Shown here in pieces: positions 35,501 to 44,158 of a stretch of DNA of 64,000 nt. Numbering within the stretch: position 1 is the first letter of the stretch; each line of letters begins with the position of its first letter. This DNA is from an uncultured Saprospiraceae bacterium (lineage in GTDB: Bacteria > Bacteroidota > Bacteroidia > Chitinophagales > Saprospiraceae). A program made the position numbers and the translations under genes. A model generated the notes under the pieces. It ran no database searches and had not been told where the DNA came from. It worked only from the letters and a program-made list of their open reading frames with translations. The stretch lies in contig CALLPI010000016.1 in the NCBI GenBank assembly GCA_938015595.1, forward strand, positions 62,001 through 126,000, given 5' to 3'.

Positions 35501-36734
35501 AGGGAGTAGGCGTTACGCCACCATTGTTGTAGTAGGTAAAAGAAGACATCCCCAACTCTATGGAGTCAATATTTCGGCCTTGCGCATCTTCGATATAGCG
35601 CTGCGGGCCGCGGAAGTAGTCAATGCCCAGCAGGGGTATTTCATCGCAGTAAGTGTTTACCTGACCACAATTGCAGGTACCCTGGTCGCCGTCCAAAGCA
35701 TCTATATTATACACATAAGCCAAACTCCGGGTAGTATCGCAGCCCACATAGTCGTCGGTATAGCAGCCAAGGTCAGGGTCTGACCACATGGCAAAGAAGG
35801 TACTGTCAATGGGTTCAATAGCGCGATTGATGAGCTTGTAGCGCTGGAAGGTCATATCGTTTAGCTCGTCATTGGTAGCATAGGCAAATGCCTGCACCTG
35901 AATTTCCATTTGAATAGCATCGCCACGTGATTCGGAGTGAATGTTGCCATTGTCGTTGTAAACCCAGAAGATCATCTCATCGGGATACTGCGGTTCGTTG
36001 CACCCCCTGATTTCAATGATAGGATAATCGCCAAATTGCGGATTATAGTCGCCATCGCCGTCCGCATCCCAAAAGCCGGCAAGGCCTTGGCGTGTATTAG
36101 GCAGCGCAAAGCGGTTGATTTCTTCAAAGAAAGGGTTGCCACGGCCTGGCCAGCCTTTCACATCGCGCGGAATGATATCTGGGTCGTAAGGAATACCCTC
36201 GGCTTGAGCTTTCTGGAAGTTTTTGATGTGCTGCTCTATACTGGAGCCTTTCACCACGAAGAAGCGATCCCACTTAGAGCAAACCGTCTGATCGGTCGTA
36301 CCTGGATTCGGCGAGTCATCAGGCGTAAGCGGCCCCGGCCAGAAGTCCTTGCGGGCTGGGTTGAAAGCCGTACCGTAAGTTTGGGCGGCTACTTTGAGGT
36401 TTCCGGATTGGTCAATACCCCCGAGCCACACGGCACCGGCAAACAGCGAGGACACCTCGGGCACGTTGGGCGGCGTTTTGGGTACAATGTAGCGACCATT
36501 ATCTCGACCATCCCACCACACGTCGCCGCCAGTAAGCAGACGTGCGCGCACATTATTGATCTGTTGGTCTATCTGGGCCAGAGCTTTATCACAGTTGAAC
36601 CGAAAGGAAACGCCATTGCCCTGGGGTGGCGTTCCAGCAGCAGGTTTGAAGGCTGGGTTAATATATGCCTGTGCGCTGAATAACCCCAGCACCCCGGCAA
36701 GCAAGAAGAGAATCCTTGGCTTACTATATCTCAT
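32553..36734 (-). CDS. Large exported protein with type IX-like C-terminal domain
   Basis: A 1393-residue exported protein, started at the ATG at 36734 (MRYSKPRILFLLAGVLGLFS), giving a clean signal peptide ending near SAQA; an upstream TTG is not needed. Near residue 225, 'FWDADGDGDYNPQFGDYPII' looks like a calcium-binding DxDxDGD loop. The C-terminus 'IRVVPNPYYGFSSYETSQF', 'ITNLPPKCVVTIYSLDGKFI' and 'KGIPIASGVYLIHVSAPG' has the type A sorting-domain pattern (VVPNP..., TIYSLDG, SGVYLIHV) with an unusual 20-residue tail (GERTIKWFGINRKFDPSGL). Similar proteins are widespread in Bacteroidota without known function. It sits between the TonB receptor and the PorV-like gene. Confidence 0.85.
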   Translation of the reverse strand: MRYSKPRILFLLAGVLGLFSAQAYINPAFKPAAGTPPQGNGVSFRFNCDKALAQIDQQINNVRARLLTGGDVWWDGRDNGRYIVPKTPPNVPEVSSLFAGAVWLGGIDQSGNLKVAAQTYGTAFNPARKDFWPGPLTPDDSPNPGTTDQTVCSKWDRFFVVKGSSIEQHIKNFQKAQAEGIPYDPDIIPRDVKGWPGRGNPFFEEINRFALPNTRQGLAGFWDADGDGDYNPQFGDYPIIEIRGCNEPQYPDEMIFWVYNDNGNIHSESRGDAIQMEIQVQAFAYATNDELNDMTFQRYKLINRAIEPIDSTFFAMWSDPDLGCYTDDYVGCDTTRSLAYVYNIDALDGDQGTCNCGQVNTYCDEIPLLGIDYFRGPQRYIEDAQGRNIDSIELGMSSFTYYNNGGVTPTPLPGTTDPANAQEYYNYLTGSWRDGRPFQFGGSAYQTGGRNIRYAFVDPPDKSTGWSMCTQNLPAGDRRTIQASGPFKLKPGAINELIIGVVWVPNQRYPCPSIRRLQEADDLAQDLFDSCFDIKDGPDAPDVDFVELDRELIVMFTNDRITSNNFNELYREPGLGIPSEFTDSNYVFEGYKLFQVSGPNVKLDATSLEDPTKVRLVFQVDIKNGIKRIFNWRTLNDPTTTPTVQDYYVPELMVDGEDSGIRHSFRITEDQFASGDRRLINHKIYYFIAVAYAHNEYLPFDPLTAQGQRMPYCEGRRNIGPNGDGLPYAAIPRPITDRKLLAQYGDGAIITRIDGRGTGDNFLDMDPSVRAKIEQDIRNNVYRSAFNGEILYRPGRGPINVKVVNPLTVVDGDFELRFVDANMNDSMLAPTARWTLRQLNVPNAPIIASDTTIERLNEQIIKSLGIAVTIGQIEPPGTRTDATNGAIGVEIEYPKATAPKRWLSGIPNGLTLGISNLDQTAYRYIYTERDEFKGDVVQDPTNALSTMGNGIFVPFYLTNWRDRLDLGAREQGYISPAWFETTNSVRFSERNANGLQFLNNVDIVFTPNKDLWSRCPVVETGGTGSWTGRSGFTSVGNRRNLEVRADSSVLKEANPATGRPLVGIIRAGEPRLGMGWFPGYAIDVETGQRLNIFWGENSAYSEKLFTEFPGVFSPATFNNEGPRGGDMMFNPTSQLKIPRIGDESNIFEFYTGGQHFVYVTRTPYDQGVFMESRLRNTSIGLNKAVGISRITWTGMIVPNPNTPFLSYAEGLVPDTVIVKIRVRGQYRTEVTIRENNVNYPPLGTGINNVHPAYRFSIRGKQAEPLDAASIEDALDQIRVVPNPYYGFSSYETSQFTNIIKITNLPPKCVVTIYSLDGKFIRQYNRDEVGEVPRGVNRAIERKQIYPDLEWDLKNSKGIPIASGVYLIHVSAPGLGERTIKWFGINRKFDPSGL

Positions 36735-36785
36735 ATTGAAAAAATTTTGCAATTCTTAGCAGTGAATGTTTTAGTGGTCAAAGGA

Positions 36786-39700
36786 TTAGAAGTCAAAAAT
36801 AGCGCCTACAAAAATGCGGCGCGGCAAGCTGTAGTTGTTTGGATTAAGCAGCGCCCACTGGTAAGAAGCCAGGTAGGCCTCTAACTCGCGTAAGGAATTG
36901 CTGATAGTATTGATCTGGTTCTGACCAAAGGAAGAGCGCAGGAAGCCGTCGTCGGTAGCCGAGCCGCTCACCGGATACACATTGATAATATTGCGGCGGT
37001 CGAGCAAGTTGGACACACGGCAATATACATTCATAGACATTCGATTGCCGATGTTAAAGGTTTTGTCTAGGCGAGCATTGATGGTAAAGTTCCAAGGTTT
37101 GCGCGCACCGTTGATAGAGCCTACCGTGCCGATACCACCCAGCTCTACTGGTTGGAACTTGCGCGTGTAGGGACGGCCAGATACGGCAATGGTCTGGAGA
37201 TTAAGCCCGGTAGCAGCCAGAATGTCTATGCCAAACAAGCGGGGCCCGGTGTAGCGCTTACCGCTGTCGTAGCGGTAATCCGCGTTAGCTACAATGCGGT
37301 GGCGCTCGTCAAAATTGAGCGGAAAGAGGGTACGCAGGTTGCCCCTACTAGTCAGCCCGCGCTGAGAATTGGCGTCCGAGCCAGTGCCGTCGGCAAATTG
37401 CAGTGTATAGTTGGCATTGAGGCTGAAGTTGCCTGTACGACGCAGGTCGTACACAAAAGAGAAGCCCTTCACCGTGCCGAAGTCAATATTGTCATAGGTT
37501 TCGTATTGATTTACAATAGGTACGGGGAAGAAGATGCGAGACTGGATCATATCGCGCATTTCTTTGTAGTAGGCGGTGATGGTCAACGCAGAGGTATTGG
37601 TTAGGCGCTGCTTGAAGCCCACTTCGTAGTCAATGGTTTTCTCTGGGCGCAGGTTGGGGTTGTTGCGAATGCCTGTACGGTCGAAGAAGTAGAAGTAGTC
37701 GAGCGGGGTGGCAATGGTGTTGCTGGGCGGGCGCTGCACCAATACATCGTAGTGGGCAAAGAAGTTAGCATCTTCAGAAATGGGGAAGGAGAAGGCCAAG
37801 CGCGGCATGAAGTTCGTTTGCACCTCGTAGTCTTTGAAGGCCACAGAGGGGTCAAAGTCACGGGCGCGAATGAAGTTGATGTTATCTTGCACGCGGGCGT
37901 CCTTATAGCGAGGGTTCACTACGCCAGCCGGAATGGCCAGTGCCACGTTGTTTACCGGGGCGCCATTGGGCAAATACCATTGGTCGCCATCGCGGTAGGC
38001 CTGCACGCGCTCGCCCCCGGCAGCAGTGGTGTAAACCTTAAAGTCGTCGCCGATATTGCCGGGGCGTTCGCCGCCAAAGCGCTGGTGAAACTCGCCAGCA
38101 CCCATGATTTCGTAGAGCGAGTAGTTGTCTTTGAGCACCTTGGTATTGGCGTCGTAGCGATCTACGCGCAAGCCGAGGCGGAAGATAATATCGCGGAAGG
38201 TGAACTTGTCCTGGATGTAGAAGGCCTGATAAATAGGCCGGTTAGGTGCTACTGGGAAAGTGCGGATGCCATCAGGATCGGTAGCCGTGAAGAAGTCTTC
38301 GAAAGTACCATTGTACTTGTTGCCCAGGTAGTCATAGCCCAAATAGCCCACAATGCCCTGGTCATTGAGTTCTTTGGCAGAAAACATGCCCAGGTTCATC
38401 TGCTCAGGGCGCAAGCCATCCACATTGACATACTGACCGAGGTTGCTGATACCCAGAGCACTGCGCAGGCGACGGAAGAAAGCAGCCTCTGCATTCTCTG
38501 CAATTTGCACATCATGCAGGTTCACAGTGATGACTTCATCAGTGATGGGGTTGGTCAGTTGAGTAGTGCCGATGACCGGAGAGCTAGGGCGATCATTGGC
38601 ATCGGTAGGAATGCCCAAGATATGACTATTGGCCAACTGGCGGGCAATGTCCCAAAGGCTACGCGGAGATACCTGATGTATGCGGTTGGTACGGCCTTCG
38701 TACCACACACCAAACTGGATGTTGTGACGTCCTTTTTTGGAGCCGCCTGGTAGTAGGTCAAAGGAGGCATTGGCATTGAAGGTGATAACGTCGTTTTCGT
38801 CCTTACGCACGCGGTTGAACACCGTACCCACATTGGTATGGAAGTTCCACACAGAAGTAAACTGGCTGGATATAGACCCATTAGGTGCGATGAAGGCCTC
38901 ACGGCGCACGATGCCGGCCAGGTTATCGTTAAACCCGGCAATGATGGCATTGGGTATCTGACCGTTCAGGCCCTCAGAGAAGTCAATGCCCATGGCATTG
39001 TTATAGTTGGCCAACACGGGGTTAGATGACCCATTGGCAGTGTAGCCACGTACTACCTGGCGGTTGTCGCGGTGGATGAACTCGATTTCGTTAGTTTGCG
39101 GATTCCTGACTGCTTCAAAGGTAGGTACCCATTGGATGTCAAAGGTACCCACGTGGCCGTAAGCAAAAAGGTTTTGGCCATGACGCGGATCGTAGTCCTG
39201 GTAGTTGGTTCTTTCAAACCCAAATTGCAAAGTGTAGGAGGCATTTTGAATGACGGCATTTTTATTATCGCTGCTGCCGCCGATGCGATGGCGCAGGCGC
39301 ACGATACCGCGCCGCGTGCCAGAGTAGGCCGTGGGGTTATTGTGGCTATTGAATACGCGCCAGCCGCCAGGGGTGAATTGGTTTTCCTGGTCGGTGAGCG
39401 AGCCCGTGAAAGACAGATCCAACTGCTTGGTCATGCGAAGGTCTATCTTAGCAGTGACATCGTAGCGGGTGCTGGCCTCAAACGGACGTGCTTTGAGCAC
39501 ATTCACATCGTCGTTTTTCATAAAATCAGCTGCCACAAAGGGGCTGCCTTCTAACTGCAAGATGGGGTTGGCTTCCAGTGTCTTGAGGTTTTCATCGGTC
39601 ACCCGATACACGGGGATGCCGGGCGGGTTGTCATCCACCTGGCGGGTCCAGCGCCCAGAGAAGCGGTAGCCCAGGATGGATTCGCCTTTTTTATTCTTGA

Positions 39701-40466
39701 GAATGGGGCCTGTAAGATTGACCCCCACCAGACTGTTGGCATAAGGATCGAGGTACTTGGAAGTCTCTACTTCGGCACCGCCGGAAAACTTGCGCGATGG
39801 GCCTTTGGTGGTAATGGAAATGATACCGCCAGTTACATCGCCATATTGGGCTTCCACGCCGCCGGTGATCACCTGCATCTGATCAATTTCGGATTCGGGA
39901 ACGAGGTTACCCTGCACGCGGATACCGTCCACATAGTAGTTGGTAGCATCAGAACGCGAGCCCCGGATGGTGATGGCGCTGCCTTCATCGGCAGAAGCCA
40001 GACCCGCCGTAGTAGCAGCCAGAGCATTGATATTTCGGGTAGGTAAGTTGCGTATCTGCTCGCTGGTGATGGTTTGTCCCTGGGTAGTATTATCTTGCTC
40101 TACCAATGGCACGCGGTAGGTCTTGACCTCTACTGTGGCGAGTACCACACCTGCCGACAGTGCAATGTCCAGTTTGTTGGCCTTGCCAGCGAAGATGACC
40201 ACCTTCTCGATCCGCTGGCTTTGATAGCCCAGGTAGCTGGCTTCTACATCATAGGTGCCGGGGTCGAGGTTAGAGATGCTGTAATTGCCGTCAAAGTCAG
40301 TAACGGTGCCGGTGATCTGCACGCCATTTCTGAATAAAAGCACCGTGCCGCCAATGATGGGTTCTTTGTTGTCAGCGTCTTTCATGGAGCCTCCGAGAGA
40401 AGTCTGGGCTGAGGCAATCGAGGCGAAGCAAAGTAAAGCACTGATTAATAGTAGATTTCGCATCAT
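36786..40466 (-). CDS. TonB-dependent receptor with carboxypeptidase-regulatory-like domain
   Basis: A 1226-residue outer-membrane receptor. Signal peptide MMRNLLLISALLCFASIASA; residues about 22-105 are a carboxypeptidase-D-like domain ('GNYSISNLDPGTYDVEASYL'). The plug (about 125-235) shows 'ITIRGSRSDATNYYVDGIRV' and 'TGGVEAQYGDVTGGIISITT', and the remainder is a 22-strand barrel ending in Phe (FVGAIFDF), the BAM recognition residue. Such receptors import large ligands or glycans with TonB energy. No SusD-type lipoprotein follows; instead the operon continues with the large exported protein (51 bp) and the PorV-like gene, which argues for a role in surface assembly or a dedicated ligand rather than a standard polysaccharide locus. 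Confidence 0.92.
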   Translation of the reverse strand: MMRNLLLISALLCFASIASAQTSLGGSMKDADNKEPIIGGTVLLFRNGVQITGTVTDFDGNYSISNLDPGTYDVEASYLGYQSQRIEKVVIFAGKANKLDIALSAGVVLATVEVKTYRVPLVEQDNTTQGQTITSEQIRNLPTRNINALAATTAGLASADEGSAITIRGSRSDATNYYVDGIRVQGNLVPESEIDQMQVITGGVEAQYGDVTGGIISITTKGPSRKFSGGAEVETSKYLDPYANSLVGVNLTGPILKNKKGESILGYRFSGRWTRQVDDNPPGIPVYRVTDENLKTLEANPILQLEGSPFVAADFMKNDDVNVLKARPFEASTRYDVTAKIDLRMTKQLDLSFTGSLTDQENQFTPGGWRVFNSHNNPTAYSGTRRGIVRLRHRIGGSSDNKNAVIQNASYTLQFGFERTNYQDYDPRHGQNLFAYGHVGTFDIQWVPTFEAVRNPQTNEIEFIHRDNRQVVRGYTANGSSNPVLANYNNAMGIDFSEGLNGQIPNAIIAGFNDNLAGIVRREAFIAPNGSISSQFTSVWNFHTNVGTVFNRVRKDENDVITFNANASFDLLPGGSKKGRHNIQFGVWYEGRTNRIHQVSPRSLWDIARQLANSHILGIPTDANDRPSSPVIGTTQLTNPITDEVITVNLHDVQIAENAEAAFFRRLRSALGISNLGQYVNVDGLRPEQMNLGMFSAKELNDQGIVGYLGYDYLGNKYNGTFEDFFTATDPDGIRTFPVAPNRPIYQAFYIQDKFTFRDIIFRLGLRVDRYDANTKVLKDNYSLYEIMGAGEFHQRFGGERPGNIGDDFKVYTTAAGGERVQAYRDGDQWYLPNGAPVNNVALAIPAGVVNPRYKDARVQDNINFIRARDFDPSVAFKDYEVQTNFMPRLAFSFPISEDANFFAHYDVLVQRPPSNTIATPLDYFYFFDRTGIRNNPNLRPEKTIDYEVGFKQRLTNTSALTITAYYKEMRDMIQSRIFFPVPIVNQYETYDNIDFGTVKGFSFVYDLRRTGNFSLNANYTLQFADGTGSDANSQRGLTSRGNLRTLFPLNFDERHRIVANADYRYDSGKRYTGPRLFGIDILAATGLNLQTIAVSGRPYTRKFQPVELGGIGTVGSINGARKPWNFTINARLDKTFNIGNRMSMNVYCRVSNLLDRRNIINVYPVSGSATDDGFLRSSFGQNQINTISNSLRELEAYLASYQWALLNPNNYSLPRRIFVGAIFDF

Positions 40467-40651
40467 GCATCGTTTGTTTAGGTCAATTCAAGCGAGGGTA
40501 CCCTTACTTACGGGCACAATGTTAAGTAAATGTACCGGATTACCAAATATTTTACCCCTGCCAATGTCTTGGATTATACAAAATTGAGCGTTACCTCTCC
40601 CTTCCGCTGTATTGGACTTGCACGCAGGCAAAACGCATCAAAAGTACCAGC

Positions 40652-42412
40652 CTAAGCCACCGCCGACGCCTTCTCCTGCACCAAAAAGTTGGATGCACCA
40701 GCCAGCAGCAGACATATTCCGGCTAAGATGAGTGCATTGCGCGGGTCGTCGCCCAGCAGGGTTCTGTAATACAATGGCACGGTGAGCATATTGATAAACT
40801 GCGGTATGCAAATAAAGCCATTGAAAATACCCATGTACACTCCCATGCGCTCTTTGGACACCGCGTTGGCCAGCATCAAATACGGCATTGACATAATGGA
40901 GCCCCAGGCTAAGCCTACCATACTCATACCCGTGAGGTAGATAAACTTAGAGTTGGATAGCAGCGTGATGAAGAAGCCAAACGCGCCAATAGTCAAGAAT
41001 AACGCATGCGTACCCCGCCGGCTACCAATAGCCTTTGAAATGGCTGGTATGAAAATGGAGATAACAAAACACATGATGCTGAACATAGCAAAACAAAGGT
41101 TGCCCCAGTTCTTGCCATCCTCAAAACCAGCGGCTTCCGGCCCTGGCGCTGCAAAAGCGTACTTAGCCACCGACAGCGACAAATACTGCCACATCAGAGG
41201 CAGGCCATACCAGGTAAAAAACTTTACCCACCACAACTGGCGCATCACCTGGGGCATCTCTGATAGGGGTGCCAGTATCTCCTTGAATACACCCAACTGG
41301 AGCAGCAGAAATAGTCCCACGAATACCCCCAGCCCTAGTAGAACTGCCGTGCGAACGCTATGCGACAAAAATAGATGCCGCTGGGCCACCTGCGGGCGAA
41401 AAGCATCGGCAGCGTCCAGTGCCTGTTGCGGAAGCCTTAGCAGGGCAGGGTCTATGCGTGCGTCTTGTTCCAGCGAGGCCATGACTTCTTTGAGCTTGAA
41501 CGTCACCACCCCGTCTTCTTTAGCCTGAATGATGAACTGCGCCAATTTGTCAGAAGGCGTGCCAGCGACATTCAGATCTCTGACCAGAGTTTCCAGGGTG
41601 GCCAGTTTCATGGCGTCCACCTGTTTTTTGATCTGCCCCTGGTAGCTGAGGCGCATCGTAAATAGAGCCGCCAGCAGGGCACCGCCTACGGTAAGCGCCA
41701 GGCGCCAGCGGCGTATGGCGCGCAGTTGCTCTTCGGTGTAAGTGGGTTTGCGCTTGTAGTCCTCGTTTTCAGGAGGATATTCGCGGGTGGTGTACATCGT
41801 CCACAGTACGGTGAGCAGTATGGCCGCCGCGCCTATGTAAAAGGGATAGCGCACCGAGTTGGGTATGCCGTTGGAGAGATCCAACTGGTCTTGGGTAAGT
41901 GCCAGAGAAATACCCAACAATGGCAGTATGAAAGGCATAAGGTTGGCTAGCGTTTGCCCAAACCCCACCATAAACGACTGCACCGAGAAACCCACCGGGC
42001 GCTGCTGAGGGTTGAGCAAGTCGCCAACAAAGGCGCGAAAAGGCTCCATAGAGGAGTTCAGCCCGGCATCTAACAGCCACATCAGGCAGGCCGCCATGAA
42101 CACTGAGGTAGAGTTGGGCATCAGAATCATAGCAATACTGCCGGCCACAGCGCCAAAGAAAATGTAAGGCTTGCGGCGCCCCCAGCGCGGCGACCAACTC
42201 TTATCGGACAAAGCCCCAATGATGGGCTGCAAAATCAAGCCGGTGAGCGGCCCAGCCAGCCACAGCCCCGGGATGTCGGCTTCTTCGGCGCCCAGGTAGC
42301 GATAAATGGGACTCATGTTGGCCTGCTGCAAGCCAAAGCCATACTGGATGCCGAGGAATCCGAAACTCATGTTCCAGATTTGCCACAAACTCAGGTTAGG
42401 TTTTTCTTTCAC
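40652..42412 (-). CDS. MFS transporter of the sugar-symporter type with central insertion
   Basis: A 586-residue major facilitator superfamily carrier, started at GTG 42412. The N-half has '[20 protein letters not shown]' (the loop-2 motif GxxSDxxxxxxGRRK of the GPH/SLC45 group) and '[19 protein letters not shown]'; the C-half has '[20 protein letters not shown]' and '[20 protein letters not shown]'. A glycoside or disaccharide proton symporter is likely. Between the halves, residues about 215-375 hold two extra hydrophobic segments that flank roughly 100 soluble helical residues, which most members lack. The substrate cannot be inferred. Confidence 0.88.
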   Translation of the reverse strand: MKEKPNLSLWQIWNMSFGFLGIQYGFGLQQANMSPIYRYLGAEEADIPGLWLAGPLTGLILQPIIGALSDKSWSPRWGRRKPYIFFGAVAGSIAMILMPNSTSVFMAACLMWLLDAGLNSSMEPFRAFVGDLLNPQQRPVGFSVQSFMVGFGQTLANLMPFILPLLGISLALTQDQLDLSNGIPNSVRYPFYIGAAAILLTVLWTMYTTREYPPENEDYKRKPTYTEEQLRAIRRWRLALTVGGALLAALFTMRLSYQGQIKKQVDAMKLATLETLVRDLNVAGTPSDKLAQFIIQAKEDGVVTFKLKEVMASLEQDARIDPALLRLPQQALDAADAFRPQVAQRHLFLSHSVRTAVLLGLGVFVGLFLLLQLGVFKEILAPLSEMPQVMRQLWWVKFFTWYGLPLMWQYLSLSVAKYAFAAPGPEAAGFEDGKNWGNLCFAMFSIMCFVISIFIPAISKAIGSRRGTHALFLTIGAFGFFITLLSNSKFIYLTGMSMVGLAWGSIMSMPYLMLANAVSKERMGVYMGIFNGFICIPQFINMLTVPLYYRTLLGDDPRNALILAGICLLLAGASNFLVQEKASAVA

Positions 42413-42453
42413 TTAGTCTGCTGGTTTGAAATTCGTACAAAATACAATTGGCA

Positions 42454-42606
42454 AAGAAAAAGAGCGAAGGCATTGGACACTTCGCTCTTGCAAGAAATCA
42501 CCCGACTGTTATTATGAAGAAGTTGTAGGTTTACTCATTCCCTTTGGCATTTTACATACACAGCCGCCATTCGCCCCATTATTCGATGTGAGGCTGGCGT
42601 TTAATC
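42454..42606 (-). ncRNA. Candidate small transcript with its own promoter and terminator
   Basis: On the minus strand, TTTG (42641-42644), 21 bp, then TATCTTGC (42612-42619) resembles the Bacteroidota promoter. About 120 bp downstream lies a perfect 10-bp stem AAGAGCGAAG/CTTCGCTCTT (42460-42489) followed by TTTCTTT, a strong intrinsic terminator. The enclosed 150 nt contains no normal gene; a 12-codon frame (MPKGMSKPTTSS, 42512-42550) and a 14-codon frame (from 42579) are possible. It may be an sRNA or encode a microprotein. The MFS gene starts 42 bp beyond the terminator. Confidence 0.4.
42455..42489 (-). terminator. Intrinsic terminator upstream of the MFS gene
   Basis: A perfect 10-bp stem (42460-42469 with 42480-42489), 10-nt loop and a T-rich tail on the minus strand. 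It cannot be the MFS terminator, because that gene begins after it, so some transcript from 42490 or above ends here. Confidence 0.85.
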
Positions 42607-42611
42607 GCGCA

Positions 42612-42619
42612 GCAAGATA
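42612..42619 (-). promoter_or_regulatory. -7-like box TATCTTGC for the small transcript
   Basis: Minus-strand TATCTTGC with TTTG 21 bp upstream (42641-42644). It is one base short of TAnnTTTG, so it is a weak candidate on its own; the downstream terminator supports it. Confidence 0.35.
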
Positions 42620-42773
42620 GGAGGATTTTTAAATGCCATGCAAATATTTCGCAAAAAAAATGTGAAGATGGAAAATCAAAGGGCTTTACAGAGGTAAGTC
42701 CAACTATTGTTCGGAAAACAGCGCACCGCCTACCACGCGAACTTCATGCCATGGCCTGCTTACAGTTTGTGGC

Positions 42774-42846
42774 TATGCTTTGGCTCGCCAGGTTTTGTGC
42801 ACAACAGCTGTGAATCATGCACAAATCTTGGCGCTGCTCCAGTATG
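42774..42846. repeat. Dispersed palindromic repeat, copy 2
   Basis: Same orientation as copy 1: GGCTCGCCAGGTTTTGTGC, loop, ATGCACAAATCTTGGCGCTG. The arms are more diverged than in copy 1. Confidence 0.75.
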
Positions 42847-42874
42847 ATAGCCCATAGCTTGCGTTACCCCCCTC

Positions 42875-44158
42875 CTATTCGTGCTCCCGACCCTTGCGTT
42901 CGCCTTTTTTCAAGGCGGCTTCGAGTTCTTCCTGCTCGCGTTTTTCTCTGGCCGCCAACTTGTCGTTGTCCAGCCCCAGACGCAGTAGATTGGGCTGGCC
43001 AGCATCCACCCAGGCGGTAAACCAGGCGCTGCCAATGGCGCGGATGGCATCTCGCATGCGTTTTTCTACTTGCCCATCGAGGCGTTTGTGATAGGCGGCA
43101 GCATATTCGCGGCATTGAGTGCGCACCAGTACGTCCAAGCGCTCCTCGTAGCAAAACTGGCGGTCGGGCGGGAAGGCACGGCTCAGATCTTTTTCAATAG
43201 CCAGAACGCTGTCCAGCATGAGGTGGCTTTCCAGCACCAGATTCCAGAAGAAGTCTCTGGGTTGGTCAATGTACTCGGCCTTCCCCACCATAAAGTCGTA
43301 CTGTTTATCGGCAAATAATTCGGGTAGGCGGCTTTCCCAGAAGGCGTGAATGCCGGTTTGGTTGGTCAGTTGGCCATTGTAGTTTTCGGTGGTGTGCAGG
43401 GGTACGGAAGCGTCGCCAATGTAGTGGCCTATTTCTGCCGACAAGCGCAAGATGGCAGATGGGCTGCCCTGGCGGAAGGCTTCGGTCAGGCGGCGCTGCA
43501 TCGTCAGCAAGTGGTAGGGCAGTATGCCATGCTCCGAAAAGCGGTCTTTGCCAAAAGCACTGCGGCAAGTACCGGCAGGCAATCCAAACAACTGGCTGAG
43601 TGTATCGCAAGGCAGTAGCCACTCGTCTTCATAGTAGCGCGGCAGTACTGACTCGTAGAAGAAGCTGCGGTAGGCCTTCGCGCCAGGCAGTTTAGACACC
43701 GGCGCAGGCTGCGCTGCAGGGTTTCTGTACTGCCACTGCTCCCCTTCCAGCATGGTGATGCCATCGCCGGCCAAGTGGAGGGTGTCACCGCCAGCTGTTA
43801 CTATATATACATCGGTGTATTTGGCCAGGGCGTCCACCCAGTCGCGGGGCACTTCCGGGAAGGGGTACTTGCCCCATTTGTCAATGTCTATATAGTGACG
43901 CACCGCTTCAAACTTGGTGGCGTACCGGCGTTTGTCGGGGTCCACGGCGTGCTCGGTGATGTACTCAATATGCCGCTTGTAAAATCCGATCATCTCTGTG
44001 GGCAGCGTAAATACGGCCATGCGGTTGATGCGCCGGTGGCCAAAAAAGCCCCAACGCTCAGAAGGGCTGCTACTAAATGCCGTGAGCAGCACAAACCCCA
44101 GCACCCACAAGGCTGTGGAAGTTGGCCAGACCTTGGGCTTAGTCAAAAAAGAAATCAT
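42875..44158 (-). CDS. Zinc-dependent phospholipase C / S1-P1 nuclease-fold protein
   Basis: A 427-residue protein, started at 44158 (MISFLTKPKVWPTSTALWVL), with an N-terminal hydrophobic export segment. The fold signature is clear: 'SERWGFFGHRRINRMAVFTL' gives the N-terminal Trp and a His ligand, 'AEIGHYIGDASVPLHTTENY' the H...D...H cluster, and 'QTGIHAFWESRLPELF' the HxxWE that ends the trinuclear zinc site. These enzymes cleave phospholipids or single-stranded nucleic acid in the envelope. The Lys/Glu-rich C-terminus is extra. The ATG lies 20 bp inside the end of the DUF4340 gene upstream, so the two are translated as a pair. Confidence 0.85.
   Translation of the reverse strand: MISFLTKPKVWPTSTALWVLGFVLLTAFSSSPSERWGFFGHRRINRMAVFTLPTEMIGFYKRHIEYITEHAVDPDKRRYATKFEAVRHYIDIDKWGKYPFPEVPRDWVDALAKYTDVYIVTAGGDTLHLAGDGITMLEGEQWQYRNPAAQPAPVSKLPGAKAYRSFFYESVLPRYYEDEWLLPCDTLSQLFGLPAGTCRSAFGKDRFSEHGILPYHLLTMQRRLTEAFRQGSPSAILRLSAEIGHYIGDASVPLHTTENYNGQLTNQTGIHAFWESRLPELFADKQYDFMVGKAEYIDQPRDFFWNLVLESHLMLDSVLAIEKDLSRAFPPDRQFCYEERLDVLVRTQCREYAAAYHKRLDGQVEKRMRDAIRAIGSAWFTAWVDAGQPNLLRLGLDNDKLAAREKREQEELEAALKKGERKGREHE

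Larger units (their letters stand above)
42413..42874. other. Intergenic stretch of 460 bp
   Basis: It holds a possible small minus-strand transcript (about 42454-42606) with promoter-like and terminator sequences and the second copy of the dispersed palindrome (42774-42846). No ordinary gene. Confidence 0.7.

Noticed and set aside
31425-40466. Polysaccharide utilisation locus (SusC/SusD pair)
   Set aside because: No SusD-type lipoprotein and no glycoside hydrolase in the row; the neighbour is a large exported protein with a sorting-like C-terminus.
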